Below are positions 34,900-48,734 of a stretch of DNA of 64,000 nucleotides, piece after piece (within the stretch, counting starts at the first letter, position 1; each line of letters starts with the position of its first letter). The translations under genes and the position numbers were made by a program. This DNA comes from Panulirus ornatus (Eukaryota; Arthropoda; Malacostraca; Decapoda; Palinuridae): the NCBI RefSeq assembly GCF_036320965.1, contig NC_092234.1:32019203-32083202 (forward strand), in the 5' to 3' direction. A model generated the notes under the pieces. It searched no databases and was not told where the DNA came from. It was given only the letters and a program-made list of their open reading frames with translations.

Positions 34900-36260
34900 G
34901 AGATGGTGTGGCAGTTGGGTTATGGGGAAGGTTAGGTGGTGGGGGAGTGGTAGAGAGGGGAAATGGGGAGGTGGGTGGTAAGGTCGAGGAGGGGGGAGGC
35001 AGAAAAAGATGAAGAAAATGGAAAGATAGAGAGAAGAAAACCTAGGAGGGAGAAAGAGAATGGGGGAAAATATATGGAAGAAGGTTGACAGGGTGACAGG
35101 GACACTGAGGGAGGAAACAATCATATGGAAACGAAGGTGTGGTGGAGGGAGGCCATGTGTAGTGGAGGAGCTTTTGTGTAGTGGGGAACCAGAGACGTGT
35201 GGTGGAGGGAGGCTGTGTGTAGTGGGGGGAGCACAGACGTATGGTGGAGGGAGGCTATGTGTAGTGGAGGAGCAGAGATGTGTAGCGGAGGGAGGCAATG
35301 CGTAGTGGTGGAGGGAGGTAGCATGTTGTGGAAGACCATACACGTAGTGGAGATAAGCTGTGTGTAGTGGAGGGGCCGACACGTGTAATGGAGGAAAGCT
35401 ATGTGCGAGACATAAGGTGGAGGGAGGATATGTGTAATAGACGGGCCAAGACGTGTGATGGAGGAAGGCTGTGTGTAGCTGAAGCCCACTGGCGTGTGAA
35501 GATGGGAAGCTGTGCGTATTGAAGGCGCACGGGCGTGTGGAGTACATGATCAGGATAGATAACAGGAGACTTGATGGTCCATGACAAGGCTATCTGTATG
35601 TTTACCTGTCTTAGTTACTAGTAGAAACGGGATAATGTGGGATGAGGAAGGAGGCAATGTGTTGTGAAGGGGTACAGGTGTGTGGAGCAGGGGTGAGAGA
35701 TGGCTTATGGGGAACAGTGGGGAAGGCAAAGAGATAGAGAGCAAGACGAAGAACCGAGGAGAGAAGGTAAGGATGACAAGGGAATATATACTGAAAATTA
35801 AGGGTGCCATGGAAGGGTATACTGAAGGTAAAGGGTGGAAGGGGAGGATAAACTGGAGGGTGGATGACAAAGGAAGAGAGATTCTGGAGGGAAGGGTAAG
35901 GCAGAAGAAGGCATTATAATGATAAGGATGAAGGATAAGGATGTTTGGAGACAATGCTGGAGAGGTGGAGAGGACTGTGTATTAGAGGCGGTGATGCTGG
36001 TGTTGGAGAGGCTACCAGCGGTGATGGTGAGGGAGTCAGGTGGCGCTGAAGGGGCTCTCAAGAAACGGTAAAGTGGAAGACCTAATGACAGAACAACAGG
36101 GAGGGTGTAGCCGCTGGTGGCAGACTGGGTGAATTACTAGAGAAGAACATGAGACGGGGATTAGGTAATCCCCAGGTGACGGGGCAGTAGTCACACATGG
36201 GGGATGAAGACAAGTAAAGAAGGGAAAGAGGGCAAATCACAATTGGGGAAGGGTAAGTCC
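34900..36260. repeat. Purine-rich block containing a TGTGTAGTGGAGG minisatellite
   Basis: Plus strand strongly G/A-rich. Between about 35130 and 35545 a diverged array of roughly 45 bp repeats tgtgtagtggaggagcagag and gtgtggtggagggaggct. Open frames on both strands follow the array. Confidence 0.8.
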
Positions 36261-36282
36261 TGAAGCTATCATGAAGAAAATA

Positions 36283-36285
<3 letters not shown>

Positions 36286-36357
<72 letters not shown>
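36286..36357. repeat. (GA)n microsatellite
   Basis: About 36 GA units. Confidence 0.99.
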
Positions 36358-36359
<2 letters not shown>

Positions 36360-38849
36360 CGATCCAACGTTAACTGAAAGAAACTTTTTATATTATTTCA
36401 GTGCATCTTACGCCTTCCTTGAGGCACTGAGCATCGAAAGGAGACGTGTGGGAAGTGGTATATAAATTATTTAGCGAGGTAAAGCGTCTTAGATTTCCGC
36501 TTAAAAGAAAGAGTCGACTTAAAGCTTCCAGCGAGGCCTTAAGAGTTGGCCTAGCTGTCTAGACCAACTGGACGTGTTCGTGTGGTCTGTCTATCATCTA
36601 CCGACGTAGTATTCATGTTCACATTACCTTTCCTCAACGCTAACAAACAGCCAAGAGACTTTAAAAGATAGTGGGGGTTAGTAATTGATACCTCCTCACA
36701 CGGGAAGTAGCAATGAACTTTCTAAAAAAAAAAAAAAAAAACGCGATATTCTTCTATCATGTTTACCTTCCTATTATTATCCTGCAAAGTGACAACATTA
36801 CCTTGTCACCCACTGTCTGTAGTAACGCAATGGCTCATCCTCTCTCCTCAGTCTCTATGGCTTTCCATACAACGTTAACTTCAAGAGCTACGATGCACGA
36901 TTTACTCTAAAACCAGTAATCCATAAGTTGGCTTCTCAAAAAGAAAAAAAAATACCTTTTCTGTATTCAGTGATCGTCAGTCGCTACTTAAGTTTATTTG
37001 ATCTTGAGCAGACGAAAGATTGGATTAGGACCCCACCTTCGGCCACGCTAAACTCCATTATGAGGACTCCGACGGCACAATGGTGTTGCCCTACTTCCTG
37101 CCTCTCATTATGATGGAATTACATTCAAATGTCAGGCCCATTCTGATTTTTTTTTTTTTTTTACCTTCTTTTTCTTCAGTGTCATCAAATACTGGAATTT
37201 TCCCAGAAAAGTGGTATGATGCGTGCTAGACGTCAAAACAATGTGGTTTCATCTTTACCTTTATTTCGACTTTCTTCTTGTCTAACTTCTCTAAACTGGT
37301 GTGCCTTTCCTAAAAATGAGATGTTTCCCACTGCAAAAGCGTCAACATAAGGTTTTAACTTACAATTTCTTAAACCAACGCAAACACTTGACTGTATTCT
37401 GATGGTTTACCTTCACAAATAATTTTCTGCCAGCACGATCCAGCTAACCCAACCTCCAGTAGAGGGTAAGTGAAGCTTACGTCAGACTGTTGCTTTGCCT
37501 TACAGCAGACCCCCTGCTTATTTTGAGATCATTTTAGCAAAACCCACCGAAGTATGGAGGTGTCAAAGATCAAGTCTACCACCACACATATACAAAACCA
37601 ACGGTACATGAAAATTCAAACAAGACCATAATTCATCTGCATGACATATAATATAATTATAACTACAATCTGCCTCAGTGGGTGATCCAAAGGCTGTTTC
37701 TCACACGACAACCGTAAACAAAGATATTCCCTTGGAAGAAGGTATAAACAAAAAATAACAAACATGGAAGCATGAATGTCTGTAGATTAGTAACTACATC
37801 GCAAGCATTATAAGCACATGCAGGCAAGGTTCAGTAAAAAAAAAATCCAAGCGTGTACCGGTTACACTCTGGCGAATGGTAGGACGGATACACATTCGAG
37901 CATATTCACTAAGGAATAACATTAATTTTGATTTTACGAATAAAAAGTCAAATTACACCTCAACTCGAAAAGGCCGACCGGCAGATGATACCAGCTAACG
38001 GTCACATATGAATGCAACGTAATTTCGATGTTCATTATTTTTCTGAAACCTGATTATTCCTTCTGAATTCTCCACTACACATATTCCAATAACAAAGTAA
38101 CACATGTCTTATTAGTAATCTCTTTCAAAGAAGTAATAGAATTGTGTTCAGGTGCATCTGGCTAACTACTGGCAATTCAGACCAGGGCAATAGAGTGCAA
38201 AACGCCAGTCAAGTCTGAGAGACTTTGTACTTACAATATCTGTTTAGCATCTGCTCTTAATTTACAGATCTTATAAGTTTTAACGAGTAAATCCGCACTA
38301 ACAATAATAATGAGTTCATTTGATGAATAAAGTTTAATTCACAAGTTTTAAGTTATATTACATCTTTCGTGAATTCGTTTACATTAGTACTGAATAACCT
38401 AGGCTGATAAAAGCGGACAAATATAACAATATATAAAGACAATAAATCAAACCTTTAAATAGCTTATATTAATAAGATTAAGACCGTCTCCGTTAGGTGG
38501 CCAGCCCACCTGCATTCTACTTCCTTTTCTGATCTTTAAAAATTCTTATTCATCCTTCGTCCTTACTTTCCGATTTGTTAATATAGAAAAATATTCTTAC
38601 CTCTGACTAATACAATAAGAAAGTTCCTCATGAATTTGGCTTACAAACTACAATAGAGGTAATTACGCCTGATTTCGTAAATAAAAGTTTCAAATTAGCA
38701 GCACATGAAATAATGCATGAAACTAATGGCGTAAGTTTAGTAACATTATCATGAATATGACCGAACACATCTCAAAATGTCGATGGTTCTTTACTTCGTG
38801 AAGCAATACTAACTACTGAATGTTGAATTTGTACCTAATCAAATCCCCC
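36358..38849. other. AT-rich non-coding stretch
   Basis: A-run at 36724-36740 and T-run at 37147-37162. No gene, RNA or mobile element recognised. Confidence 0.5.
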
Positions 38850-40350
38850 TACTCTCTTAAATACATCTCTAATGCTAAACATACATTCTCATCAATACTT
38901 CAAGTGTTAATCTCATACTCTCATAAACTAATGTTAACCTTTCACTCTCCTCAATACCCCTAGTGTTAACCTTATACTTTCATCAATAACTCTACTGGAA
39001 ATGTCAAAATCTCTCAGAACCGTTAATGTTAACCTTACACTGTCAACAGTACCTCTGTTAACCTCATACTCTATCACTATCTCCAATGTTAATATCAACC
39101 TCTCACATCAATACCTCTGGTGTTCACTCCATACCCTTATCAAAATATTGATACCTCTGATGTTAACTCCATACATCTTCAGAACCTCCAAATGTTTCAT
39201 ACTCTCATCAGAACCTCTAATATCAACCACATATTCTCAGTAATATATCTAATTCTAACCAAATACTCTGATCAGTATCTCTGAAATGGTAACATAAACA
39301 CTCTTGTTAATACCTTCAATATTCAGCTCATACACTCATCAATAGTTCTGGCGTTAACCAAATAATCTCATGTGAAACTCATACGCTAATCCATCTCTAA
39401 TGTTTGCCTCGTACTTTCATCAACACCTTTAATATCAACCTCATTCTCAAATCATTAAGTCTATTAACCTCATACTCCAGTAACAACAACCTCATGCTAT
39501 AATAATACCTAAATATTTACTTAATACTCCCATTAATATCTCTAATGTTAACCTCATACTCTCACATCAGTACCACCAATACTGATCTCATCTTCAGAAA
39601 TACCATATCTCATACTAAATTCATACTATCATAAATATCTTTAATGCTAACCTCATGATCTCATCAATAATCAAATATTAGTCTCAGAATTTCATCAAAA
39701 CCTCTAATACTATCGACATATCCTCATCAAAGCTTCAAATATTAACCTCATACTCTTACTAATTTCAATTTCACTCATCAATACATCTTGTGAACCTCAT
39801 TCTCATAAATACTTCTAATACTAACCTAAAACTCTAATCAATATCCCTGACACTAACCTCATATCATCACAAATACCTCTGTTAACCTCATACTCTCACC
39901 ACTGCATAGAACACTAATCTCATACTCTCAGTAACAATACTACTGGTACCTTCATGCCCTTATCAACACATTTAATGTTAACTTCATATCTTAATCCATA
40001 TCTGTCATGTAAACCTCATACTTTCATCAATACCTCTCATGTTAACCTCATACTCTCGTCAATAACACTAGCCTCATACTCTCATCTACACTTCCAATGT
40101 TAACTTCACACCCATCAATTCTTGTACCACTGGCCTTATGTTCTCACCAGTACCACTAATATTAACATCATACTTCCAAAACCTGTAATACTAGCCTTGT
40201 ACTCTCATCAACACCTGTAATACTAGCTTCATGCTGACATCAGTACCACTAACCTCATACTTCCAATACCTGAAATACTAGCCTCATACTCTCTCATTAG
40301 TACTTCTGATACCAACCTCACACACTCAATATTTTACTTAACCACATATA
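38850..40350. repeat. Decayed roughly 32-bp tandem array (about 1.5 kb)
   Basis: The consensus words cctcatactctcatcaatac and ctctaatgttaac recur with heavy divergence from about 38860 to 40350, perhaps 40-45 units. Drift such as actagcctcatactctcatc appears at the right end. Confidence 0.9.
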
Positions 40351-43167
40351 TTCATCAATAACTCCCCTTTCAGTCACTCGAATCTTTTAAGTAAAAGTAA
40401 ACTTTATGAAGTGGTATACGTCCGTAAGCAGCGACCACACTCATCCCTTTTCATTACGTCAATTTGAAAATCTGTGAATTAGTTTATTTTTACAGTTTTT
40501 CAGATTTTCCGTTAACAGTGAGTGTTCAAGTTTAATCAGCAGCACTTTGTTTCATATTATTCTTTATATCAAAACATTTCACAGACAAATGAATTTCACG
40601 TCTTCTATATATATCTAAATTTTACCTATCAACTTGCTGCAATACACAGCCTCATGTATAATTCGTCTCTGAAACAACTTGTATGTTTATAAGAATACCG
40701 TAACACTCATAATTCGAAGTGACAAACAAATATATCAGTCATGATGGATGAAAAGTTTACGAATCACTTTCTAGCTGCAAAGAAAAAAATACGTACAAAA
40801 TCCTTTTTCATCTTTATCCAAAAGCTAAACACAAAATTTCCCATAAGAAACACTATATGATAATTTAAAAAAAAAAAGTCAACGACGATGAATTTAAATT
40901 ACCCAAACAGTTCTATCGTGTTTATTCTACAACTTAAAAAAAAAGTCTCACGAATTGGTTTATTCAGTATACATTAAAAAAAATTTCTCCCGTTAGTATA
41001 TTCAAAATCCATTAGAAAGGCTAAAGTTAAGCTGGGTCGGGCGAAGTACCCAGTATTTTCCTTCCCTAGCTGGATATCTTAGGCAACAATTTTCCGCCGT
41101 GTCCAGGTCTGAGGAAGTCTGCAGATTGAGTTACTTCGCCGTTGAAACAAGATTACTTCCCATGTTTTAGTAATGCGTAGAGATGTGTCTCGACCAATTT
41201 CATTTACAATCAGATTTCTTCAATATGAACCTCGCTTTCTAGGCCAGGCTAAGAACAAGAGGGAATAAAGGAAGGAAATGAGCAAACGTTGATATATTTC
41301 AGAGTCGGGAACACGGAGAAAGGCTTTAAAGAGCAGGTCAGGCCACTGGAGTAGACAGGAGATGTCCGGTTTGCTGGGGCTGAATTTTATCTCATTAGTG
41401 GGTCTTGCAGACTCGGGCGTTCTCTTCAGTTTTATGCGCGAAATATTCCGGTTTTCAATTACACTCGGCCGGCGGAAACATGAGGGGGAGGGGCGGTGGT
41501 ACGAGAGGGGATTTAATTTGCTGTTTTGTTTGTGTCCATATCAGTTCACAAAATAATAACTAAAATAATGATTAATTTCAGTTTTCGTCGGAAAACAAGC
41601 TCCACACACACGTAAATCTCTAAACACACCGTCGTGGTGCATTTAATGTTCATAAACCACTGTAGACTAGGCTACTGCAACACTCGAACGCGAACTGTAA
41701 ACCACTGGTCTGGCGGCAACGGCAGTCATCTTCCCCTCTATCTAAATGATCAACTGTCGCCAACCTTATGCTATAGATGAACTTTCCTCACCCTTACCAA
41801 CAGTGTATTTTCAAGACCCTCAATGATATATCCCCCCGAAACACCAATATACCACTTGTCGATTGTCACAAATACCCTCCCATCATCACTGGTCTGTATT
41901 TTCTGTGCCTTTCCAACAGTGCATTTCAATACCTACCACCAGTGATCTATCTAAAACAAGGCATACCATTAACGACCTGTACTGTCAATCAACCCCACCG
42001 CTAAAACGGTACTAAATAGCCTGAAATTGGATAAACATAACTGATATTAAGATATGTGCAATTGAGATTCGTGGTTTCGTTTCAGTGATCCTTTGAAATT
42101 ACAATGCTTTCGTTTTGGCGATCTTTTAACATTACAATACTTCTGTATACCATGGTTAAACCAACATAGAATTATCTGGAACATTTGAAAAACATTTAAA
42201 TGTTCAAGCTTAATCGGCTGTTTATATAAAAACTTTGAAACTTGATGGCTTTAATAATCCAGCCAGTCGATAAGGTTAAATTCCACATAATCAATTCCTA
42301 CCAACCATCAATGATCAGCCCTCACCAACAACCTTCCTTCCCCCTCCTATAACAAGCGCTTTGACCTTACCACTCGCCACCTCAACTGATCTATATATCA
42401 AATCCTTCCTACCGCTGATTACTCATCACCCACCTGCCGTAATGATCTTTCCATGCCATACCTGGACGCCAGGCTATGACAAACCCAGCATTTCCTCCTT
42501 CATACTGCTCTACGTCACGTCCTCCTACTACAGCGTCTACCTCAAATGCACATTCTGACTTAAAATTCTTACAGAATTCTGCAATAATGTCGACCACCCT
42601 CATTTTACTACACAATCACCAAAGACCGATCTGTTCACTTAAAAAAAACAATCCTGGTTAACTCCTTTATCCTCATTCCACCAAATTCTACCCTCCTCGA
42701 TTACTCATTCTCCCTCCTATTTATCGTCCTCATCTGTATGAGTAATCTGACTTGCCTTAAGGGCTTCTCACCTGAGTTCCGAGAGCTGACTGCGCCATCC
42801 TGGATTCGTTGTCAAACCTCGATGTTGATCAAGCTCCTTCGTACAGTTCACTTTTAAATGTCTCCACTGATACACTATATCATTTATTTTCAACCACGTA
42901 CAAGTCTTATCAAGTGTCAGTTTTCGTTAATTATAGGAACACAGTCCGTCATCACTACGGTAAAAGTACACATAAATAATTATACGTATCGCTTACACCG
43001 ACCAAATCGTGCGTGTTGCTATCCCGGTGGTCAGTGGTGACTGAAGAGAATACGGCGAGGCTTCTGGGTAACACAGATCGTCTCCAAACTAGCAAACTAT
43101 CGTCGCCCTCCGACCCCCTTGTTGTTTACAATCAGACGGCCGTCATTCTTTTAGTATCTACCGATGG

Positions 43168-43169
<2 letters not shown>
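40351..43169. other. AT-rich non-coding stretch
   Basis: Short G-rich patch at 41465-41510. No gene recognised. Short open frames lack domains. Confidence 0.5.

Positions 43170-43228
<59 letters not shown>
43170..43228. repeat. (AT)n microsatellite
   Basis: About 29 AT units. Confidence 0.99.
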
Positions 43229-45019
43229 TGTATTCATATTCGAGGAATTCTAAAAGTTGAATGAGTCATTTGAACAAAATGTTTGCGTTACGTAAAAAAA
43301 AAAGTTTGGATAAATTTTCTACTGCCGACATTTATTATAATCTTCATAGATGTAACTACTGCCGTATTTTGGTAAGAAAATTATTGTGAAGAATGGGTTA
43401 AATGACGACCTTACCCATATGTCTACTTTTAAACAAGTGTATTAAGAGGAAGGGAAGGGGGAGGGAGGGAGTGTTCGATGAGTGGTGTAACGAGGGGGTG
43501 CGAGTGGAAGGTGGCGTTGCCTGGGATATTGAGTGCAAGAGGCGTGACGAAGCAAGTGGGTGGGGTGGGGAGGAGTAAGGAGAGAGAAAGCGGGTGTAAA
43601 AGATCACCATAAACCATAAGTGAGGTAAGGAAGAAGTGTCGCCTCTGCTTCTTCATGCAAATTGTTGATTAAGGTTCTTGGTCATGTGGAGCAGTGCACA
43701 CTTCACTAAATCACACTCAATTTTCTAACATGCTCTGTAATCCTAGTCTCTCCACTGGTGACACAGCAGCCAGCTCGGCTCAACAACCTACCACAAGTGT
43801 TGTGAAGAAATATATACAGCTTAGAAATTAAAAGTAATGGCAACAAAACAATAAAAAACATCTCTTGCTTCACGTTTGATTAGCCAAATCTTACCGAAAA
43901 AATAGAAAGTGAATTTTCTTTAACCAAAGCGGTTAAAGTTGATTTTCTAGATTCAAATAAGTTCTTAGAGTTTAATACAACCAAGATTACCTAAAATTAT
44001 TACTCTAAAAAGATGTAGTAGCTTCTTTTAGGACACTTTAATCAGAAGAATGAAAGTTATTCGATTATTTTTTGATTCCAATACTTTTGAATACCAGTTC
44101 AAAAACACTTAAATTAGGTTTTATGTTACAAACTATCTTACACAACTGAATTTCGGAAAACTGAATAGAAGAGTCATTTACAACTTGACTTACCATTATT
44201 CTAACTTAGTATGAAACTGTTACGTCATACTCTCATACACTGTATCCCCAGTGGTCATGATATGTATTAATTTATACATAAATTCGTAAGTTTACTTGAA
44301 ATATATCTATGTACCACATATCCGTACATACTTTATAAACTGGCTCTGACGTGAAGAAAGAGACGTAAACTTATAAAATAAAACAAAACCAGAGTATCTT
44401 ACTACACACCTTCTCTCCTCTCCTCCCTCTTCGTCTGCCATTTCCACTCTCCGTTGTTCCCTGTCAGTTTATCCTCTATCGTATGATTTCTATCTTCTAT
44501 AAACGAATTGAAATAAAGATCAGTATACCTGTTTGTTTATTCCTTTCATATATGATGTTCTACAGTGTAATCTTTTGTTCTATCAATGACTATCTTGATA
44601 AACGAACGTCATTATACTCAAGTACAGAAATTAATTATCCCAAGTATGTTTAGTATAACCTTGTAATCGTAAATGGAAAAATATATCACTAATGAATTAT
44701 CACAGAATTAGTCATCACTAAGAAGAGAAATTTAGAATGGCATTAGTGTGTATACATAGTTTTTACTTTATAGTTGTGTCATCTAATAAAAAAAAGATCC
44801 GTTTTTATGCTTTACAAGTTCACTGGATGTATATGATTCATTGGGATGTAAAATATATTTCATTGCAATTGTGTAGGCGAAAATGTGGTAAAAACTGAAG
44901 GTCATGGATTTTTTTTTTTTTGTATACAGTATATCTAGTTTAAACTTCTGTAACTAAATATGAGTTTCACTTTGGTTTCCATTGCCTTACTTAGCTTTTG
45001 AGTGAAACCTAAATGTTAG
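43229..45019. other. AT-rich non-coding stretch
   Basis: Purine-rich patch at 43440-43590. Otherwise nothing recognised. Confidence 0.5.
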
Positions 45020-45560
45020 ACTTTGTTTACAAAACTATATTCAAAGCTAAGATCACCTCGCAGCCGTTGATATTCATTGCAAAATCGAACCTCCAAGATT
45101 AGGTTGTAACTGAAGATTCTCTTTGCAAAACAACTTCAGTGATTACATTTGGTTGCAGTTATTTTCTTTGCACAACTTAATGTCATGGTAAATGTCATGA
45201 TGCAACTTGTTGTTCTATGCAAAACCTATTCTCAGATTGAAGATTTGGTTGTAACTGTTTACTTTCTTTGCAAAAATAAACTTCAGTTATGATCTAACTA
45301 AATGTTCTTTGAAAAACATATTTTCATGGTTGATTATATTGCAACTTATTTTATATGCAAAACAATTTCAAGGTTATGATTGGGTTACAACTTGATTTTC
45401 TGTACAAAAATTAACTTCAAAATTAATATTAAGTTGCATGTGTCGAGTTTATTTGCAAAACTTATTTTCAGATTCAAGACTTGGTTATAACTTACTTTTC
45501 TTTTGCAAAACTTAATTTCAAAGTGATGTGAAACAGCAAATTTTCTTTGTAAAACATCAC
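45020..45560. repeat. Decayed roughly 45-bp tandem array
   Basis: ttctttgcaaaacttaattt followed by caaagattgagatttggttg and taactta recurs about 11-12 times with heavy divergence (ttctttgcaaaacaacttca, tttatatgcaaaacaatttc, ttgcaaaacttattttcaga). Confidence 0.85.
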
Positions 45561-46546
45561 CACAGTCATATTGTTCTAACTGTTAACTCTTACAGTAAAA
45601 CCTCTATTCAAATGTCAAGTATTTGAGATTTCAATTCACAATTGTTCATGTCTTATACAACAAAACAAATAGAACAAAATCATGGAAATGAATGAAAGAA
45701 AAGTACAGCCTGTATGTAAATAACCTTCTCATTTCATGTGAACAAAATGCCAGATTGTAAGTAACCCATGGGCAAACCTCTGTAAAATGTTCTTGCCCAA
45801 AAATTGATAAGCCTTCCGTTGAAAGTCTCCATATACAAATATAACTTTCCTGTTCATGATCTTATTCCAGGCAGTAAATTGACTGTCTTTTGAGAAGCCA
45901 GTCGCTGAGGTGTGACCAATTGTAGTGGTGGTCGCCCTAACACTCTTATCATGGAAGCTGCTAAGGTAAATTCGTAAATGATACAAAAAGTAATCAAAAA
46001 CACTGAAAAATTTTAAAAGTCAGTTGACCACGTAGAATCCTAAAACATCTATAACATCATTGAACATTTAATGTTTTCAAAAGGTACTGACAATTTGTCA
46101 TTAATTACCCTGATTGTAAGCCTGTTTTCTCCTTGCTCATGAATGAGGCAAAGACTCTTAGTCCTACCCTACCCGCCACCCAAGCTCCCCAAAAGAGCAG
46201 CTTCCATCGTCAGTGTACGGGCGACTCCGAGCTCTTAAATTTAAGAGAAGATTGATAAAAGACAAGTGGTTTGCTTTCGAGGTTTATTTATCACTAATTT
46301 CCCACATACGTACAGGAAAGAAATCAGAACGTCTCTAACTCAGTAATATACAACAAAACACAACTGTCTCTCTTTAACTAAATCATATATGAAGGAATAT
46401 ACAAAAGAAAGAATTAAAAATGACACAGGAAATCAAATTAATGTACAACATAAAAAGGGGGTATATTTGACCGGTTTTAGGTAAGGGCTGTACAATAAGC
46501 ACAACAGACATTTAAGAGTTAGCTTATAAAAACTTGTGGTCATAAA

Positions 46547-46598
<52 letters not shown>

Positions 46599-48331
46599 TA
46601 CAACATAACACAATGGCAGTCTCTCTGGGGGGAAGCTGCCAACACTATTTACAACATAATAGAAGACATATAAATACCAAAGCCTAGTAACACCATCATC
46701 TTCTAAAGTGGACAAGGTCATACCGATGTGGTCCATAAAATGATTACAACAATTATTAATGTAAAAATATAAGGAACACTCACACGTACGGTAATATCAA
46801 GACAGTCACCTTTGCGAGATCCAGGCGTCCCAGCTGTACGGTTAGTTCATTATTACTATTATTATATCAGTACTAATAGTATTTCAAATATTCACATTCA
46901 AATAGGAACTTTGCGATTCATTTCAGTTACATAAATAATTTCCAAATAAAAGCGAGGAACCGTTTCATGATATAGTATAGTCAACTCCAGTTTGCAGGAA
47001 AAAAAAAATATATATATAAGTCACCGACCCAACTCAACTCTTTGTTGTTGTAACAGAGAAATTATAAGAATATTATGATATCCTTCACTGCCTCACACTC
47101 CGGCCAGGCATAACAAAGAGGCTCACTGGTTTGCTACACTCAACAGAGAAAAAAATAAAAAAAAAAACAAATTTGTCTCATTGAGATACTGGTCACATGT
47201 GATTCACCATTTCCGGGGGCTTACAATAAGGTTGGTAACCAGGTAGCAACAACAGAGGCCCTTCAACCTTGTTGACAGCCCTCCGGAACTTAACCAGTCA
47301 CATGCTGAATTCACTCCACTGCGTCCGAAGCTGTCGAAACACCCCAACTCTTAAGCTGTGAGTCAGAAGGGATTCCTTACGTCATAGTTCTCAAGCACCA
47401 AACAATCCACACTTCGGTTTCGAACCGCAAAAAAAGTGATTATAAAAATAAAGCACGAATGAAACCCGTGAGGCAAGAAATCAATCTCAAAGCAAACCAG
47501 CTTCGTGTACTCTTAAAATATACATGGTTTTTCGACAGCTCCGGACACACTGCGGCAAAAACCTATCTATCAGAAAATATGTGAAGATGTCACCCGGTCT
47601 GCTTGCTGCTAGACTGATATCAATGTGGTCTTGCAAGGGACAACAATTTTCGGGTCATTTCTATATAACAGGTAACAACCCTCTAGTACAAAGCCAGTTG
47701 TAGCTGGAAGGAACTGTGTGATAGACGCAGGAATAATACAAACATACAAACACACTTACACATACAGTTAAATGAGGTCAAAGTAGCGATTTTAAGCCTT
47801 CTTCATCACGGCCTTGAACAAAACTCATCCCACTCCGAAAACAAAAAAAGTTGCAAGAACGGGGGTCTTGGGACGATCCACAATGGGAGTCCTTTTTTTT
47901 TTTTCTTTCTTTGCGACCGACAATGATGGACGTGAACACGTGTCTCTCTAACTCAAAAGACTCAATATCGCTAATTTGACTACATACTCTTGCTGCACGG
48001 GAGGGAGAGGCCTGCCCCAGGTCCGAACCCGCTCGAGGCCTTACTTACCAACACACTCGAGAAGCTCGAACTAGCGCAAGCCTTCACCCGCCCGCTCCTT
48101 GCTTCGTTCGGTAAAATATGTGCGAGGTAGAGTATAGGGGGTTTCACTGATCCGGGTTGTAATGTTCGTTCTGTTCGAGTCGAGCTTCGTTAACTCCAGC
48201 TACGTCTCTTGAATATCGCGGGCCTCCTGATAAGGGACTTCAAAATAGACCTCCTAGCAAGGCTGTGTATATATGTAAGCTCACGATAATGACCTAAGCC
48301 AAGTACTCATCTAGTCACATTTCAGGAAGCC

Positions 48332-48335
<4 letters not shown>
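45561..48335. other. Non-coding stretch with (AAT)n at 46546-46597
   Basis: About 17 AAT units at 46546-46597, and a T-run at 47894-47905. Lies 3' of the ZFHX exon on its coding strand, so probably intron. No downstream ZFHX exon recognised. Confidence 0.5.

Positions 48336-48386
<51 letters not shown>
48336..48386. repeat. (AT)n microsatellite
   Basis: About 25 AT units. Confidence 0.99.
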
Positions 48387-48390
<4 letters not shown>

Positions 48391-48676
48391 ACAACAATGT
48401 CATGCCATGTACTTGTGAGGTTACGACGAACACTACAACCCTGGAGTCACAACATTCGACGGCCATTTACTTCCCTTAGGTAAATGTACAATATACATAC
48501 AGCTGCGCAGGGAACACCGAACGGTTCTGTTGTTGCTCGTATATTCTACAACTGTTGTAGGATCAGGAATATATATGGCTTTGTTTTCCTCACAGTATGG
48601 TGAAGAGGTTGGGAGGGAAGAGGGGGGTGTCGGGGGGTTATCTGAATATCAAATGTCTACTATATCCGCTTGTGTC

Positions 48677-48679
<3 letters not shown>

Positions 48680-48734
<55 letters not shown>
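48680..48734. repeat. (AT)n microsatellite
   Basis: About 26 TA units. Confidence 0.99.
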
